A stretch of DNA of 64,000 nucleotides from Lachnospiraceae bacterium (GCA_014804645.1 JAAUZI010000027.1:81451-145450), one strand, 5' to 3'; counted from the first letter of the stretch, positions 42,649 through 51,852 are shown. The notes: generated by a model from the letters alone, not told the origin. Program-made: numbers and translations.

Positions 42649-43668
42649 ATGGATACAGGAGAATACAGAGAGACGGCACAGACGCCGCTGATCAGCGTGA
42701 TTGTGCCGGTTTACAATATCATGGACTGTCTGCCCAGATGCGTACAGTCCCTGCGGGAGCAGTCCTATGGGAATCTGGAGATTCTGCTGGTGGACGACGG
42801 CTCCACGGATGGCACGGGACAGCTCTGTGATCGGCTGGCGGCGCAGGATGGGCGAATCCGCGTACTGCACAAGGAAAACGGGGGGACGTCCTCGGCCCGC
42901 AATCTGGGAATAGAGGCGGCAAGAGGAGAATTCCTGGGCTTTGTGGACAGTGACGACTATGTGGAACCGGATATGTATATGCAGCTGTATCTGGCGGCCG
43001 AAGGGAGAGAGGACTGGCTGGTACAGGTGGGCCGCGACGAAGTGGATGAGCAGGGGCGGCAGCTGCCCAGCATCTGCGAGATCCCGGAGCGGGAGCAGAC
43101 ATATTCCGCCGTGGATTTTTTGCAGGAGCTGCTGCTGCATAAGGGGGATTGCTCTTTTTGCACGAAACTGGTGCCCCGGCGGCTGTTGGGGGAGGATCGT
43201 TTCCCGGAAAAGCAGTTGAACGAGGATTTTCATCTGATGATACGGCTGCTGCAGAGAACGGAGGGCGTGGTGTCCCTGCCGGTGTGCGGTTATCACGTGT
43301 TCTATCGGCTGGGCAGCAATACCAGAAAAAAGGGAGAGAATGATTTTTCCAGAGTGTTTGCGGACAATGTGAACAATGCGGACATGGTGCTCAAGCTGGC
43401 GGAGGAGAAATATCCGCAGCTGCGTCCGGTGACGGTACGATTTGGCCTTTATCAGCGTTTGGATTATCTGCTGCATATCCCCATAGGGCAGATGCGGCGC
43501 GGCAATGAGCAGTACAGAGCTATCGTGCGATTTTTGCATAGACATGTGTGGGACACGGTTCGCTCGCCCTATCTGACCGGAAAAAACAAGCTGTATCTGC
43601 TGACGCTGACCGCAGCGCCCAGAGCCGTGCGGAGGCTGCACCGTTTCTGGATGAAAATTCGAGGTTAG
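42649..43668 (+). CDS. GT2 family glycosyltransferase
   Basis: The 339-residue protein has LISVIVPVYNIMDCL at the N-terminus, LLVDDGSTDGTGQL near 46, NGGTSSARNLGIEAARGE near 78 and the DxD-like FVDSDDYVEPDMY near 99, then QLNEDFHLMIRLL near 190 in the acceptor part. It is a standard capsule/exopolysaccharide GT2, with no membrane helix. GGGAGACAT precedes the ATG. It is the last gene of the long plus operon; its stop codon overlaps that of the convergent gene (TAG at 43666-43668 and TAA on the other strand at 43667-43665), with no terminator between. Confidence 0.87.
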   Translation: MDTGEYRETAQTPLISVIVPVYNIMDCLPRCVQSLREQSYGNLEILLVDDGSTDGTGQLCDRLAAQDGRIRVLHKENGGTSSARNLGIEAARGEFLGFVDSDDYVEPDMYMQLYLAAEGREDWLVQVGRDEVDEQGRQLPSICEIPEREQTYSAVDFLQELLLHKGDCSFCTKLVPRRLLGEDRFPEKQLNEDFHLMIRLLQRTEGVVSLPVCGYHVFYRLGSNTRKKGENDFSRVFADNVNNADMVLKLAEEKYPQLRPVTVRFGLYQRLDYLLHIPIGQMRRGNEQYRAIVRFLHRHVWDTVRSPYLTGKNKLYLLTLTAAPRAVRRLHRFWMKIRG

Positions 43669-44822
43669 TCAAAATACTCCAGGGCATAGACAAAGCGCTC
43701 CGCCAGTCTCTGGCGGCCTGCGGTATTCAGATGCAGGTGGTCTTCCAGATAGTCATCGGCATTCAGCTCATTGACTGTACCATAAATGTTGTCCAGGTAG
43801 GACACCGAATGGAGATAGGCAATGCGTTCCAGATTGCCCGCATAGGTGGACAGGGAGAAACCGGTGGACTTGTGAATATCGCTGCTGATATAATCCCCGT
43901 TTTCGTCCACATAGTAGGCGTAGGTGGGGGACATGACAATGATCCGCAGATGGGGAAAGGCATTGCAGAGCAGTTCCAGGCTGGCGTCCATATTGCCGGC
44001 ATATGTTTGAATATCCGTGGTATTCATTACGTTATACAGGGGTCTTTCCTCCAGGTAATCAGATGCGTCGTACATGATGGCCAGCACGTCCACATTCTGA
44101 AAATCCAGGGTGGAGAGCGTGTCGTAAGCATAGCGGGCGTCCGCAGGTACGGCGTCCCCCATGGCCTCAAAGGCGCTTTCGTATATCACTGTGTTTTGCA
44201 GCGTGATCAGGGTACTAAGCCAGTACAGGTTAAAGGCGTCCATAGGGTCTTCGCTTGCCAGAAAAGTTTCCTGGGAGGCGGCCAGGTGGGAGTCTGCCAC
44301 CGAGCAGTTGTAAATGGTGGCGTCTGTCATCTGGCCGACCAGGCTGATAACACCGTCAGCGGAGTTGCGCTCGTCGGAAAAAGGGGAGTTTCCCAGCACC
44401 ACCACCGTGCGTATGCCATCGGTATCCTGCCGCTGGTCCGCCGGAACATTTATCATATTGTCCAGCACCTCGATGAGGTCGCTGTCATCATAATCTGCGT
44501 TGGGATCGAAGAAGGATGGAACACGGGTTCCCCAGTTGGAAAATCGGAAAATCACCAGTCCTACACAGAGCGCCAGCGCCAGAACAAAGGCGATATGCCA
44601 GATGATATGGGGAAAAAAGCGCCCGGACCGCCGGGGCGTGTCTTCTGATTCGTCCTGAAAAGTTTCCTCTCCAATTGTCTCATCCTCTTCACAGTCCTCG
44701 GGCAGGTTCTCCGTCTCCCACATCTCTTCGTCCACGGGAGAATCGGCGGGGATGTTGTCCAGGTCAATGACATCTATGTTCGGAATATTGGATTTTCGGT
44801 GTGTGGTTGGTTTCTGGTGCAT
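43665..44822 (-). CDS. Membrane-anchored SGNH-like protein with altered catalytic blocks
   Basis: The 385-residue protein starts at ATG 44822 (GAGG seven bases upstream). It has an acidic cytoplasmic N-terminus of about 70 residues, a membrane helix (about 75-97) and an external SGNH-like domain. Block I is VVVLGNSPFSDE (about 140) with Asn in place of Asp of GDS, block III is IMYDASDYLE (near 232) in place of GxND, while block V EDHLHLNTAGRQRLA keeps the D-x-x-H pattern near 368. The nucleophile Ser and catalytic Asp/His remain, so activity is possible. It is encoded alone on the minus strand. It may be an acyl-sugar esterase or transferase like the other two SGNH proteins, or a binding-only relative. 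Confidence 0.68.
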   Translation of the reverse strand: MHQKPTTHRKSNIPNIDVIDLDNIPADSPVDEEMWETENLPEDCEEDETIGEETFQDESEDTPRRSGRFFPHIIWHIAFVLALALCVGLVIFRFSNWGTRVPSFFDPNADYDDSDLIEVLDNMINVPADQRQDTDGIRTVVVLGNSPFSDERNSADGVISLVGQMTDATIYNCSVADSHLAASQETFLASEDPMDAFNLYWLSTLITLQNTVIYESAFEAMGDAVPADARYAYDTLSTLDFQNVDVLAIMYDASDYLEERPLYNVMNTTDIQTYAGNMDASLELLCNAFPHLRIIVMSPTYAYYVDENGDYISSDIHKSTGFSLSTYAGNLERIAYLHSVSYLDNIYGTVNELNADDYLEDHLHLNTAGRQRLAERFVYALEYFD

Positions 44823-44854
44823 GACATACCTCGCTTTCTGCCTCCTATTCTACT

Positions 44855-44882
44855 ATTATCCCAATGGATTGTCCATAATCAA
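44855..44882 (-). promoter_or_regulatory. Candidate promoter for the minus-strand SGNH gene
   Basis: On the minus strand TTGATT (plus 44877-44882) and GATAAT (plus 44855-44860) are 16 bp apart, about 33 bp before ATG 44822. Confidence 0.5.
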
Positions 44883-44952
44883 ATAGGACTGTTTTTCAAT
44901 TTAGGCCTTATTCTGTGGAGAAATTAAGATTTTATGAATATTTCTTTTTTCC

Positions 44953-44982
44953 TTGAACGGATGACTGTTTCAATGTTATACT
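44953..44982 (+). promoter_or_regulatory. Promoter for the large GH25 gene
   Basis: TTGAAC (44953-44958) and TATACT (44977-44982) are separated by 18 bp in an AT-rich stretch. The leader is about 110 nt and ends in a small GC hairpin, CCCGC-cgaa-GCGGG (45073-45086), just before the Shine-Dalgarno GGGAG. The divergent region 44823-45101 contains nothing else recognisable. Confidence 0.65.
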
Positions 44983-45101
44983 GTACAACAGAAAATGCCC
45001 TGCAGGGAAGGAATAAAGGGATTTCGGGACGGTGAGACGGCAGAGGGAGGATTCCCGGTCCCGACTGGAGTGCCCGCCGAAGCGGGTAGATGGGAGTTGA
45101 C

Positions 45102-48100
45102 ATGAGAAAACCACGGGGACGCTTTGGCAGACCGATGAAAACCACGGAAGAGATCATAGAGGAATTTCAGAACGAACTGGATGAGCTGGAGTATGAGGAG
45201 GCAGTCTACGAGGAGTATGACGGTGAAACCTATGACGGCGAGCCGGTAGGAGAATATGAGGAAGACTATCCGGAAGACGAGTACGAAACTGAAGAATATG
45301 AAGAGGTAGAGGAGTCTGAGTACGAGGAATCGGAGGAGTATGAAACCGAAGAATACGAAGAGGTAGAGGAGTCTGAGTACGAGGAATCGGAGGAGTACGA
45401 AACCGAAGAATACGAAGAGGCAGAGGAGTCTGAGTACGAGGAGCCGGAGGAGTATGAAACCGAAGAATACGAAGAGGCAGAGGAGTCTGAGTACGAGGAG
45501 CCGGAGGAGTATGAAACCGAAGAATACGAGGATGTAGAGGAGTCTGAGTACGAGGAGCCGGAGGAATATGAAACCGAAGAATATGAGGAGTCGGTAAAGT
45601 ATGAAACCGGAGAGTATGCAGAGACAGAGGAATATGAATCCGAGGAGTATGAAGGAATAGAGGAAACCGAGAACGAGGATACAGAGGGATATGAGCCGGA
45701 AGAGTATGAGCCAGCGTATGATGAGGAGTATGAGCAGGAGTATTATGAGGATGAGGAGGCATATGAGGAGCCGGACATGACCATGTCCTCACGGAAAAAG
45801 AGTGAGAGGGATGACACAGACGATGCGGGGGACAGGATTCTGGACCGATTCATTTTGATTGCCGGGGTCGCTGTGTTGTTGATGGCAATAGTCACAGGAG
45901 CAGTTTTTGTGGGTTTAAGGCTGCGCAGTTCGCAGGCAGAGTCCTATCAGCAGGTAGGCGCGCAGCTGGCCGGTGTAAATCTGATAGGAGGTCAGGGCCT
46001 GCAGGCTGTGGCCAACGCTCAACAGACTTATATTGCCACACAGCTTGCGCAGGCAACGCCCGAGCCTGTGCCCACACAGCCGCCAGAGAGCTATGATGAG
46101 CAGGAGTATCGGCCGGATATCAATGTGCAGATGAATTTCAGCTCTATTGAGAAGGACTTAAAGATCAAGTTTGTCAATAAAGAGACGGGTAAGCTGATCA
46201 GCAATGTGCCGTTCAGCATTACGATCACAGATCCGAACGGCGTGGCGGTCATGTGGTCGGACGACGACATGGACGGTATTATCTACAAAAAAAATCTGAC
46301 TCCCGGTCAGTACAGGCTGGTGATGAACACTCTTTCGGATGAAAAATACAAGAGCTATGGCCTGATAACCACGGAGCAGAAAACAGAAGTCAAGAAGGAG
46401 ATAGAGTATAAAAAGGTTGACGTGTCGGACGAGGTCAAGACGGAATCTCAGATAAACGTGGCGAAGGAAGATACCAAGATCAACGAGACCATTGTGGAGA
46501 GCTATCTTCAGGATACGGTGGCTTGGGTGGAGAGTACCAGCACCATGATTACCTATGCGGAGGTGGCAAAGAGCAATATTCCTGACCCGATGACGCTGGC
46601 GGCAAGCAGCGGCTTCGTGAGATTGTCTCAGGACAATTCGGAAACGGGGGAGCTGCCATCCACAGAACCACCTGTTTCCACGGAGACACCAGCCACACCA
46701 GCCCCTACGGAGGCACCGGCTACCCCAGCCCCCACGGAACCGCCAGCTACTCCGGCCCCTACGGAGGCACCGGCTACCCCGGCCCCCACGGAGGCACCGG
46801 CTACCCCGGCCCCCACGGAGGCACCGGCTACACCGGCTCCCACTGCGCAGCCGACTGCTTCGCCTGCTCCCACAGCGTCGCCCACCCCCATGCCGGTTTA
46901 TGTGGGCAGGATTGAACCTTCCAGCAAGACGTTGAAGGTGGGAGAGAGTTTCAAGGTTAGCGCCTCCTGCGAGGGCGTGACGATCCAGAGCATTACCTGG
47001 ACCAGCAGTAATTCATCAGCGGTTACGGTGGATGGCAACGGCACGGTGACGGCCGTGGCGGCCACGCAGCAGCCGGTGCTGATCTCCTATGTGGCCAGCG
47101 GTGTGGACGGCGCAGGCGGTGCAGTGGGCGGTCTGACGGCCTCTTGCAGCGTGACGGTAACTGCCGTCAAGAATCTGAAACTGGATAAGGCCACGGAGCT
47201 GGTTTACACAGGCGCAGCCATAAATCTCACAGCAACTCTGGAAAACGGACTGGACACGGACGTGCTGACAGTGGAGTCCTCTGACGGCAATGTGGCGAAG
47301 GCGGAGATTTCAGGCAGAACGGTGACGGTGACCGGCCTGGGGGCAGGAACCGCCAATATCACGGTAAAATATACCGAGAACGGCAACACGATATCCGCAG
47401 TCTGCACGGTCACTGTAAAGCAGAATCCCCGCGAGAACAGGACGTCGCTGCTGAAGGATAAGGACGGCAACGAGCTGTATGTGCAGGAGAACAACACTTA
47501 CCGTCAGGCATATTATGCGGATTACTATACCTTTGACAGGTTCTTTAAGAAGGGGGAGGCCAGATATACAGGATGGCAGACCATAGGCGGTGCGGTAAAG
47601 TATTTTGACATAAATGGCAATGCAGTTACCGGCGAGCAGGTTATACAGGGAGTGAAGTACAATTTTGCCAGCGACGGCGCTCTGTTGACCGGTGCGGGAG
47701 TCATGGGCATTGATGTGTCAAAACACAACGGTGTGATCGACTGGAACGCGGTAAAGAATTCCGGCGTTTCCTACGTGATTATCCGCTGTGGATACCGGGG
47801 TTCCTCCCTGGGCGGCCTGATTGTGGACCCCATGTTCCACACCAATATCAAAGGAGCGACGGACGCGGGTCTGAAGGTGGGAGTATACTTTTTCACCCAG
47901 GCCGTGGATCGGGTTGAGGCCGTGGAGGAGGCGTCCATGGTGCTGGATTTGATCAAAAATTATCGGATATCCTATCCGGTGTTCCTGGATGTGGAGTCCA
48001 GCGGCGGTCGGGCGGACGGGATCAGCAGGGAGACCCGCACGGAGGTGTGCAAGGCGTTCTGCCAGACCATACAGAATGGGGGTTATACGGCGGGTATCTA

Positions 48101-48290
48101 TGCCAACAAGACCTGGCTCAACGAAAAGATCGATCCCGGGCAGCTGGGCGCGTATAAGATTTGGCTTGCCCAGTATGCTTCTACTCCCACCTACACCGGG
48201 CGGTATGAGATGTGGCAGTACAAGTCCACCGGAAGAGTCAGTGGTATCAGCGGCGATGTGGATTTAAATCTCAGCTATCTGGGATACTAG
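45102..48290 (+). CDS. Large membrane-anchored GH25 muramidase with Glu/Tyr-rich cytoplasmic tail
   Basis: The start is ATG 45102 (GGGAG upstream; an in-frame ATG at 45090 lacks a site). The 1062-residue type II membrane protein has an extremely acidic N-terminal tail (about 20-240) with five 19-residue repeats starting YETEEYEE, one membrane helix (about 250-272), an external beta-domain (about 345-425) shared with the gene at 50542, a Pro/Thr linker of TEAPATPAP repeats (about 525-590), two BIG2-like domains (about 600-770), a cell-wall-binding-like repeat (GWQTIGGAVKYFD near 822) and a C-terminal GH25 lysozyme domain (about 868-1062) with MGIDVSKHNG, FLDVESSGG and MWQYKSTG. It probably cuts peptidoglycan at MurNAc-GlcNAc bonds to let glycans attach or pass. 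It is monocistronic, with its own promoter and terminator. Confidence 0.88.
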   Translation: MRKPRGRFGRPMKTTEEIIEEFQNELDELEYEEAVYEEYDGETYDGEPVGEYEEDYPEDEYETEEYEEVEESEYEESEEYETEEYEEVEESEYEESEEYETEEYEEAEESEYEEPEEYETEEYEEAEESEYEEPEEYETEEYEDVEESEYEEPEEYETEEYEESVKYETGEYAETEEYESEEYEGIEETENEDTEGYEPEEYEPAYDEEYEQEYYEDEEAYEEPDMTMSSRKKSERDDTDDAGDRILDRFILIAGVAVLLMAIVTGAVFVGLRLRSSQAESYQQVGAQLAGVNLIGGQGLQAVANAQQTYIATQLAQATPEPVPTQPPESYDEQEYRPDINVQMNFSSIEKDLKIKFVNKETGKLISNVPFSITITDPNGVAVMWSDDDMDGIIYKKNLTPGQYRLVMNTLSDEKYKSYGLITTEQKTEVKKEIEYKKVDVSDEVKTESQINVAKEDTKINETIVESYLQDTVAWVESTSTMITYAEVAKSNIPDPMTLAASSGFVRLSQDNSETGELPSTEPPVSTETPATPAPTEAPATPAPTEPPATPAPTEAPATPAPTEAPATPAPTEAPATPAPTAQPTASPAPTASPTPMPVYVGRIEPSSKTLKVGESFKVSASCEGVTIQSITWTSSNSSAVTVDGNGTVTAVAATQQPVLISYVASGVDGAGGAVGGLTASCSVTVTAVKNLKLDKATELVYTGAAINLTATLENGLDTDVLTVESSDGNVAKAEISGRTVTVTGLGAGTANITVKYTENGNTISAVCTVTVKQNPRENRTSLLKDKDGNELYVQENNTYRQAYYADYYTFDRFFKKGEARYTGWQTIGGAVKYFDINGNAVTGEQVIQGVKYNFASDGALLTGAGVMGIDVSKHNGVIDWNAVKNSGVSYVIIRCGYRGSSLGGLIVDPMFHTNIKGATDAGLKVGVYFFTQAVDRVEAVEEASMVLDLIKNYRISYPVFLDVESSGGRADGISRETRTEVCKAFCQTIQNGGYTAGIYANKTWLNEKIDPGQLGAYKIWLAQYASTPTYTGRYEMWQYKSTGRVSGISGDVDLNLSYLGY
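45282..45593 (+). repeat. Coding tandem repeat, five 57-bp units plus a partial sixth
   Basis: Each unit encodes 19 residues of the type YETEEYEE(V/A)EESEYEE(S/P)EE. The first two and next two units are nearly identical at DNA level, so the number of units probably changes by slippage or recombination. Confidence 0.9.
46683..46860 (+). repeat. Coding Pro/Thr repeat (linker of the GH25 protein)
   Basis: A 24-bp unit encoding PAPTEAPAT-type residues is repeated about six times in the region between the membrane-proximal domain and the BIG2 domains. Such linkers let a catalytic domain reach through the wall. Confidence 0.85.
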
Positions 48291-48371
48291 TGTGAGAAGA
48301 AGTTCTAGGACTTGCTGGGCAAGTCCAGCTCACAGCAAAGGCTGTTTCGCAAAGAACTTCTAATCTCACAC
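48290..48371 (+). repeat. 82-bp folded palindromic element after the GH25 gene
   Basis: Outer arms GTGTGAG (48290-48296) and CTCACAC (48365-48371) are extended by AAGTTCT/AGAACTT. Inside are two smaller stems, GGACTTGC/GCAAGTCC and ACAGC/GCTGT, giving a three-way-junction shape. The first base is the last base of the GH25 stop codon. No second copy was found in the window. Confidence 0.55.
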
Positions 48372-48372
48372 T

Positions 48373-48402
48373 TGAAAAATGCCTGAAGGACGGCATTTTT
48401 CA
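48373..48402. terminator. Rho-independent, probably bidirectional terminator
   Basis: TGAAAAATGCC (48373-48383) pairs with GGCATTTTTCA (48392-48402) around an 8-nt loop; the A-run and T-run lie in the stem, so it can work on either strand. It separates the GH25 gene from the rml operon. Confidence 0.8.
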
Positions 48403-48432
48403 GGCGGGCATGAAAGACAGAGAGCGCGGCAG

Positions 48433-48461
48433 TTGTACAAAATGGAAAAGTATGCTATAAT
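48433..48461 (+). promoter_or_regulatory. Strong promoter of the rml/wzm-wzt operon
   Basis: TTGTAC (48433-48438) and TATAAT (48456-48461) are exactly 17 bp apart, with TG at -15 (TGCTATAAT). The leader to ATG 48512 is about 44 nt and has GGAAAGGAAG as Shine-Dalgarno. Confidence 0.85.
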
Positions 48462-48511
48462 ATTTTAATTACCTTTACAAAATGCGCGGGTATTGGCGGA
48501 AAGGAAGAACG

Positions 48512-49594
48512 ATGAGAACTTATTTAGTAACAGGAGGCGCCGGATTTATCGGGTCAAACTACATTCATTACATGTTTAAAAAGTATGACAACGCAATCCG
48601 TATCATCAATGTGGATGCCCTGACTTACGCGGGCAATCTGGAGAACCTAAAGGACGTGGAAGAGAGGGAGAACTATACCTTTGTTAAGGCCGATATCTGT
48701 GACAAGGAGGCGATCCGTAAAATTTTCGCCGAGAATGATATCGACAGAGTGGTGCATTTCGCCGCGGAGAGCCATGTGGACCGCAGCATCCGCAATCCTG
48801 AGGTCTTTGTTCAGACCAATGTGCTGGGCACAGCGGTGATGTTGAATTGCGCCAAGGAGGCATGGGAGCAGTCTGACGGAACCTTTAAGGAGGGGAAAAA
48901 ATTCCTGCATGTGTCCACGGACGAGGTGTACGGGTCCCTTCCCGACGACGACAATGCCTTTTTCTATGAGACCACACCCTATGATCCCCACAGTCCTTAT
49001 TCTGCCAGCAAGGCCAGTTCGGACATGCTGGTGAAGGCCTACATGGACACCTATCATTTTCCGGCCAATATCACCAACTGTTCCAACAACTATGGCCCTT
49101 ACCAGTTCCCTGAGAAACTGATTCCTCTGATTATCAACAATGCGCTGCAGGGCAAGAAACTGCCGGTGTACGGAGACGGCAAGAACGTGCGCGATTGGCT
49201 TTTTGTTGAAGATCACGCTAAAGCCATCGACATGGTGCAGGAGCAGGGCAGACTGTTTGAGACTTACAATATTGGCGGTCACAATGAAAAGCAGAACATA
49301 GAAATTATCAATATCATTATCGAGACTCTGCAGGAGATGCTGCCGGAGGGGGATCCCCGCAAGAGTCTGGTGAGTACGGATTTGATAACCTATGTGGAGG
49401 ACCGGAAAGGACATGACAGACGATACGCCATAGCCCCCGACAAGATCAAGGCCGAGATCGGCTGGTATCCGGAAACCATGTTCAAGGAGGGAATCAGAAA
49501 GACCATAGCATGGTTCTTTGAGCATGAGGAGTGGATGAAGAACGTGACCAGCGGCGACTACCAGAAATACTATACGGAAATGTACGAGAAATAA
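48512..49594 (+). CDS. rmlB: dTDP-glucose 4,6-dehydratase
   Basis: ATG 48512 begins MRTYLVTGGAGFIGSNYI, the NAD-binding motif. The 360-residue extended SDR has HFAAESHVDRSI near 82, the catalytic STDEVYGSL (T136, D137, E138), YSASK (Y163, K167) and NNYGPYQFPEKLIPL near 187, all as in RmlB. It makes dTDP-4-keto-6-deoxyglucose, used by both WecE (35399) and RmlC (51973). As the first gene of the operon it is read from the promoter at 48433. A hairpin lies between it and rmlA. Confidence 0.95.
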   Translation: MRTYLVTGGAGFIGSNYIHYMFKKYDNAIRIINVDALTYAGNLENLKDVEERENYTFVKADICDKEAIRKIFAENDIDRVVHFAAESHVDRSIRNPEVFVQTNVLGTAVMLNCAKEAWEQSDGTFKEGKKFLHVSTDEVYGSLPDDDNAFFYETTPYDPHSPYSASKASSDMLVKAYMDTYHFPANITNCSNNYGPYQFPEKLIPLIINNALQGKKLPVYGDGKNVRDWLFVEDHAKAIDMVQEQGRLFETYNIGGHNEKQNIEIINIIIETLQEMLPEGDPRKSLVSTDLITYVEDRKGHDRRYAIAPDKIKAEIGWYPETMFKEGIRKTIAWFFEHEEWMKNVTSGDYQKYYTEMYEK

Positions 49595-49608
49595 ATGATT
49601 CCGAACAG

Positions 49609-49636
49609 GGGATTGCCGCAAAGCTACGGCAATCCC
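49609..49636 (+). terminator. Weak or partial terminator between rmlB and rmlA
   Basis: GGGATTGCCG (49609-49618) pairs perfectly with CGGCAATCCC (49627-49636); what follows is TTCGGTGCGTTTTG, a poor U-tract. It may reduce read-through or stabilise the rmlB message. Confidence 0.5.
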
Positions 49637-49682
49637 TTCGGTGCGTTTTGAAATAGCATAACTTATACAAGGAGAAATCACG

Positions 49683-50552
49683 ATGAAAGGAATTATCTTA
49701 GCCGGAGGTTCCGGCACCAGACTATATCCGTTGACGAAAGCAATCAGCAAGCAGATTATGCCGGTGTACGACAAGCCCATGATCTATTATCCCCTGTCTA
49801 CATTGATGCTGGCGGGTATCCGGGAGGTGCTTATCATTTCCACCCCCAGAGATCTGCCCGTCTTTGAGGAGCTTTTGGGAGACGGGCACCAGCTGGGTAT
49901 GAAGATCAGCTACGCGGTTCAGGAGACTCCCAGAGGGCTGGCCGACGCCTTTATTATCGGGGAGACATTTATCGGCAGCGACAGGGTGGCCCTGGTGCTG
50001 GGGGACAATATTTTTTACGGGCAGAGCTTTTCGCGGGTGTTGCGGGATGTGGCGTCCAGAGAGAAGGGTGCCACTATTTTCGGATACTATGTGCGCGATC
50101 CCAGGGAGTACGGTGTGGTGGAGTTTGACGCAAGCGGAAAGGCTCTGTCCATAGAGGAGAAACCGGAGAATCCCAAGAGCAACTATGCGGTGCCGGGACT
50201 GTATTTTTATGACAACGACGTGGTGGAGATCGCCAAGAACGTGAAACCCTCCGCACGGGGAGAGATTGAAATTACCAGTATTAACAACGAGTACTTGAGC
50301 AGAGGAACGCTGATGGTGGAGACGTTGGGGCGCGGTTTTGCCTGGCTGGATACAGGAAATCATGACGCACTGCTGGATGCAGCGGATTTTGTCGCGGCAT
50401 TTCAGAAACGGCAGGGATTGTATATTTCCTGTATTGAGGAGATCGCTTACAAGAGAGGCTTTATCGACAGGCAGCAGCTGCTGGAGCTGGCGGAGCCGTT
50501 GATGAAGACAAATTATGGACAATATCTGGTAGAGGTAGCTAATGGACTCTAA
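49683..50552 (+). CDS. rmlA: Glucose-1-phosphate thymidylyltransferase
   Basis: The 289-residue protein begins [18 protein letters not shown], the nucleotidyltransferase motif, and has [20 protein letters not shown] near 25, LGDNIFYG near 108, [17 protein letters not shown] near 143 and [15 protein letters not shown] near 219, all RmlA-typical. It makes dTDP-glucose from dTTP and glucose-1-phosphate, the entry step of the dTDP-sugar branch. CAAGGAGAA precedes the ATG. Its end overlaps the next gene by 11 bp. Confidence 0.95.
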   Translation: MKGIILAGGSGTRLYPLTKAISKQIMPVYDKPMIYYPLSTLMLAGIREVLIISTPRDLPVFEELLGDGHQLGMKISYAVQETPRGLADAFIIGETFIGSDRVALVLGDNIFYGQSFSRVLRDVASREKGATIFGYYVRDPREYGVVEFDASGKALSIEEKPENPKSNYAVPGLYFYDNDVVEIAKNVKPSARGEIEITSINNEYLSRGTLMVETLGRGFAWLDTGNHDALLDAADFVAAFQKRQGLYISCIEEIAYKRGFIDRQQLLELAEPLMKTNYGQYLVEVANGL

Positions 50553-51813
50553 GTTGAGACGATACTGCATTCTGGGTTCAATGGGGGTGATTCTGCTGGT
50601 GGCGCTGCTGGTGCTCTACGCCAACCAGGAATCACAGACTCCGGGAGGAACACAGGCCGAACTGCCTCAGGCCACTCCCAGAACCCAGACGCAGGAGATA
50701 ACATACGATGAATATGGACAGCGGATTGGCAACGACCTGTCCGGCTTTCTGCGGGATGCCACCTTTTTTGACCCGGAGGAAAATATCTGGCTGGAACAGA
50801 AATTGGAGGAGCAGCGCAGGCTTTCTCTGATGGTCACTTCTGTGGAGCGGGACCTGAGAATACAGGTGGTGAATTTCGAGGGTGAGCCTGTGACGGGACA
50901 GAGCTTTCTGGTGGAGCTGGAAGGGCAGGGAGAGTACAAGGATCTGGACCAGGACGGCATTTTGTATATTGGAGATCTCAACTCAGGGGAATACTATGTG
51001 AGTCTGCAGGAGATCGAGGGCTATAAGGTACCGGCCAATCCCACCAGAGTGCAGGTCAAGGACAAGGTGGAATATGTGTTTATCGAAGATATTTCTCTGC
51101 TGATGAAGACCGAGGATGACATTGACGTAGAGGCGGAGGATACAGGCGTTCAGAATGCGGACGAGGACAGCGATAAGACGGAGATCAAAAAGCTCCAGAC
51201 GCCCACTTCCAACTCCACGGTGGGTATAGATGTGTCCAAGTGGAACCGGGAGATCGAGTGGGAGAAGGTCAAGGCGGCGGGAGTGGATTTTGCCATTATC
51301 CGCGCGGGCTACCGGGGTTCCACTACGGGCAGCCTGGTGGTGGACCCTTATTTCGAGGCCAATATAAAAGCGGCAACCATGGCGGGTGTGAAGGTGGGAG
51401 TCTACTTTTTCACTCAGGCGGTCAATGAGGTAGAAGCGGTGGAGGAGGCCTCCATGGTGCTGGAGTTAGTGAAGGAGTACAATTTGGACTACCCGATATT
51501 CATTGACACGGAGGGCGCCGGAGGCAATGGACGCGCGGACGGTCTGACCGTGGAAATGCGAACGCTGGTGTGCGACGCATTCTGCCGCACGGTGGAGAAT
51601 GCGGGCCGTGAGTCCGGCGTGTACGCCAGCAGGAACTGGTACTACAACAGAGTGGAGGCGAGCAGGCTGGAAAACTACTGTATCTGGCTGGCGGAATACC
51701 GCAAAACACCTCTGTATGACGGCTATTATCACATGTGGCAGTACACCTCCAAGGGAAGCATTGACGGAATTGAGGGCAACGTGGATATGAATATCAGTTA
51801 TATGGGCAGATAG
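50542..51813 (+). CDS. Membrane-anchored GH25 muramidase
   Basis: The 423-residue type II membrane protein overlaps rmlA by 11 bp. It has a membrane helix (about 7-27), a Pro/Thr/Gln linker, an external beta-domain (about 95-175, [19 protein letters not shown]) and a C-terminal GH25 domain (about 227-423) with [26 protein letters not shown] and MWQYTSKGS. The beta-domain and the catalytic domain are both clearly homologous to the 1062-residue protein at 45102; the second catalytic acid region is DTEGAG here versus DVESSG there. Its place inside the rml operon suggests a job in opening peptidoglycan for glycan export or attachment. Confidence 0.88.
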   Translation: MDSKLRRYCILGSMGVILLVALLVLYANQESQTPGGTQAELPQATPRTQTQEITYDEYGQRIGNDLSGFLRDATFFDPEENIWLEQKLEEQRRLSLMVTSVERDLRIQVVNFEGEPVTGQSFLVELEGQGEYKDLDQDGILYIGDLNSGEYYVSLQEIEGYKVPANPTRVQVKDKVEYVFIEDISLLMKTEDDIDVEAEDTGVQNADEDSDKTEIKKLQTPTSNSTVGIDVSKWNREIEWEKVKAAGVDFAIIRAGYRGSTTGSLVVDPYFEANIKAATMAGVKVGVYFFTQAVNEVEAVEEASMVLELVKEYNLDYPIFIDTEGAGGNGRADGLTVEMRTLVCDAFCRTVENAGRESGVYASRNWYYNRVEASRLENYCIWLAEYRKTPLYDGYYHMWQYTSKGSIDGIEGNVDMNISYMGR

Positions 51814-51852
51814 CACGGATGCGGAATTAAAAACAATTAAAAATAATTAAAC

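Noticed and set aside
45282..45593. Regular 57-bp repeats that could be mistaken for a CRISPR array
   Set aside because: Units are directly adjacent without spacers and in frame within a coding gene; no cas genes.
49609..49636. Hairpin as the end of the rml operon after rmlB
   Set aside because: The U-tract is poor and rmlA follows 47 bp later with no promoter seen, so the transcript probably continues.
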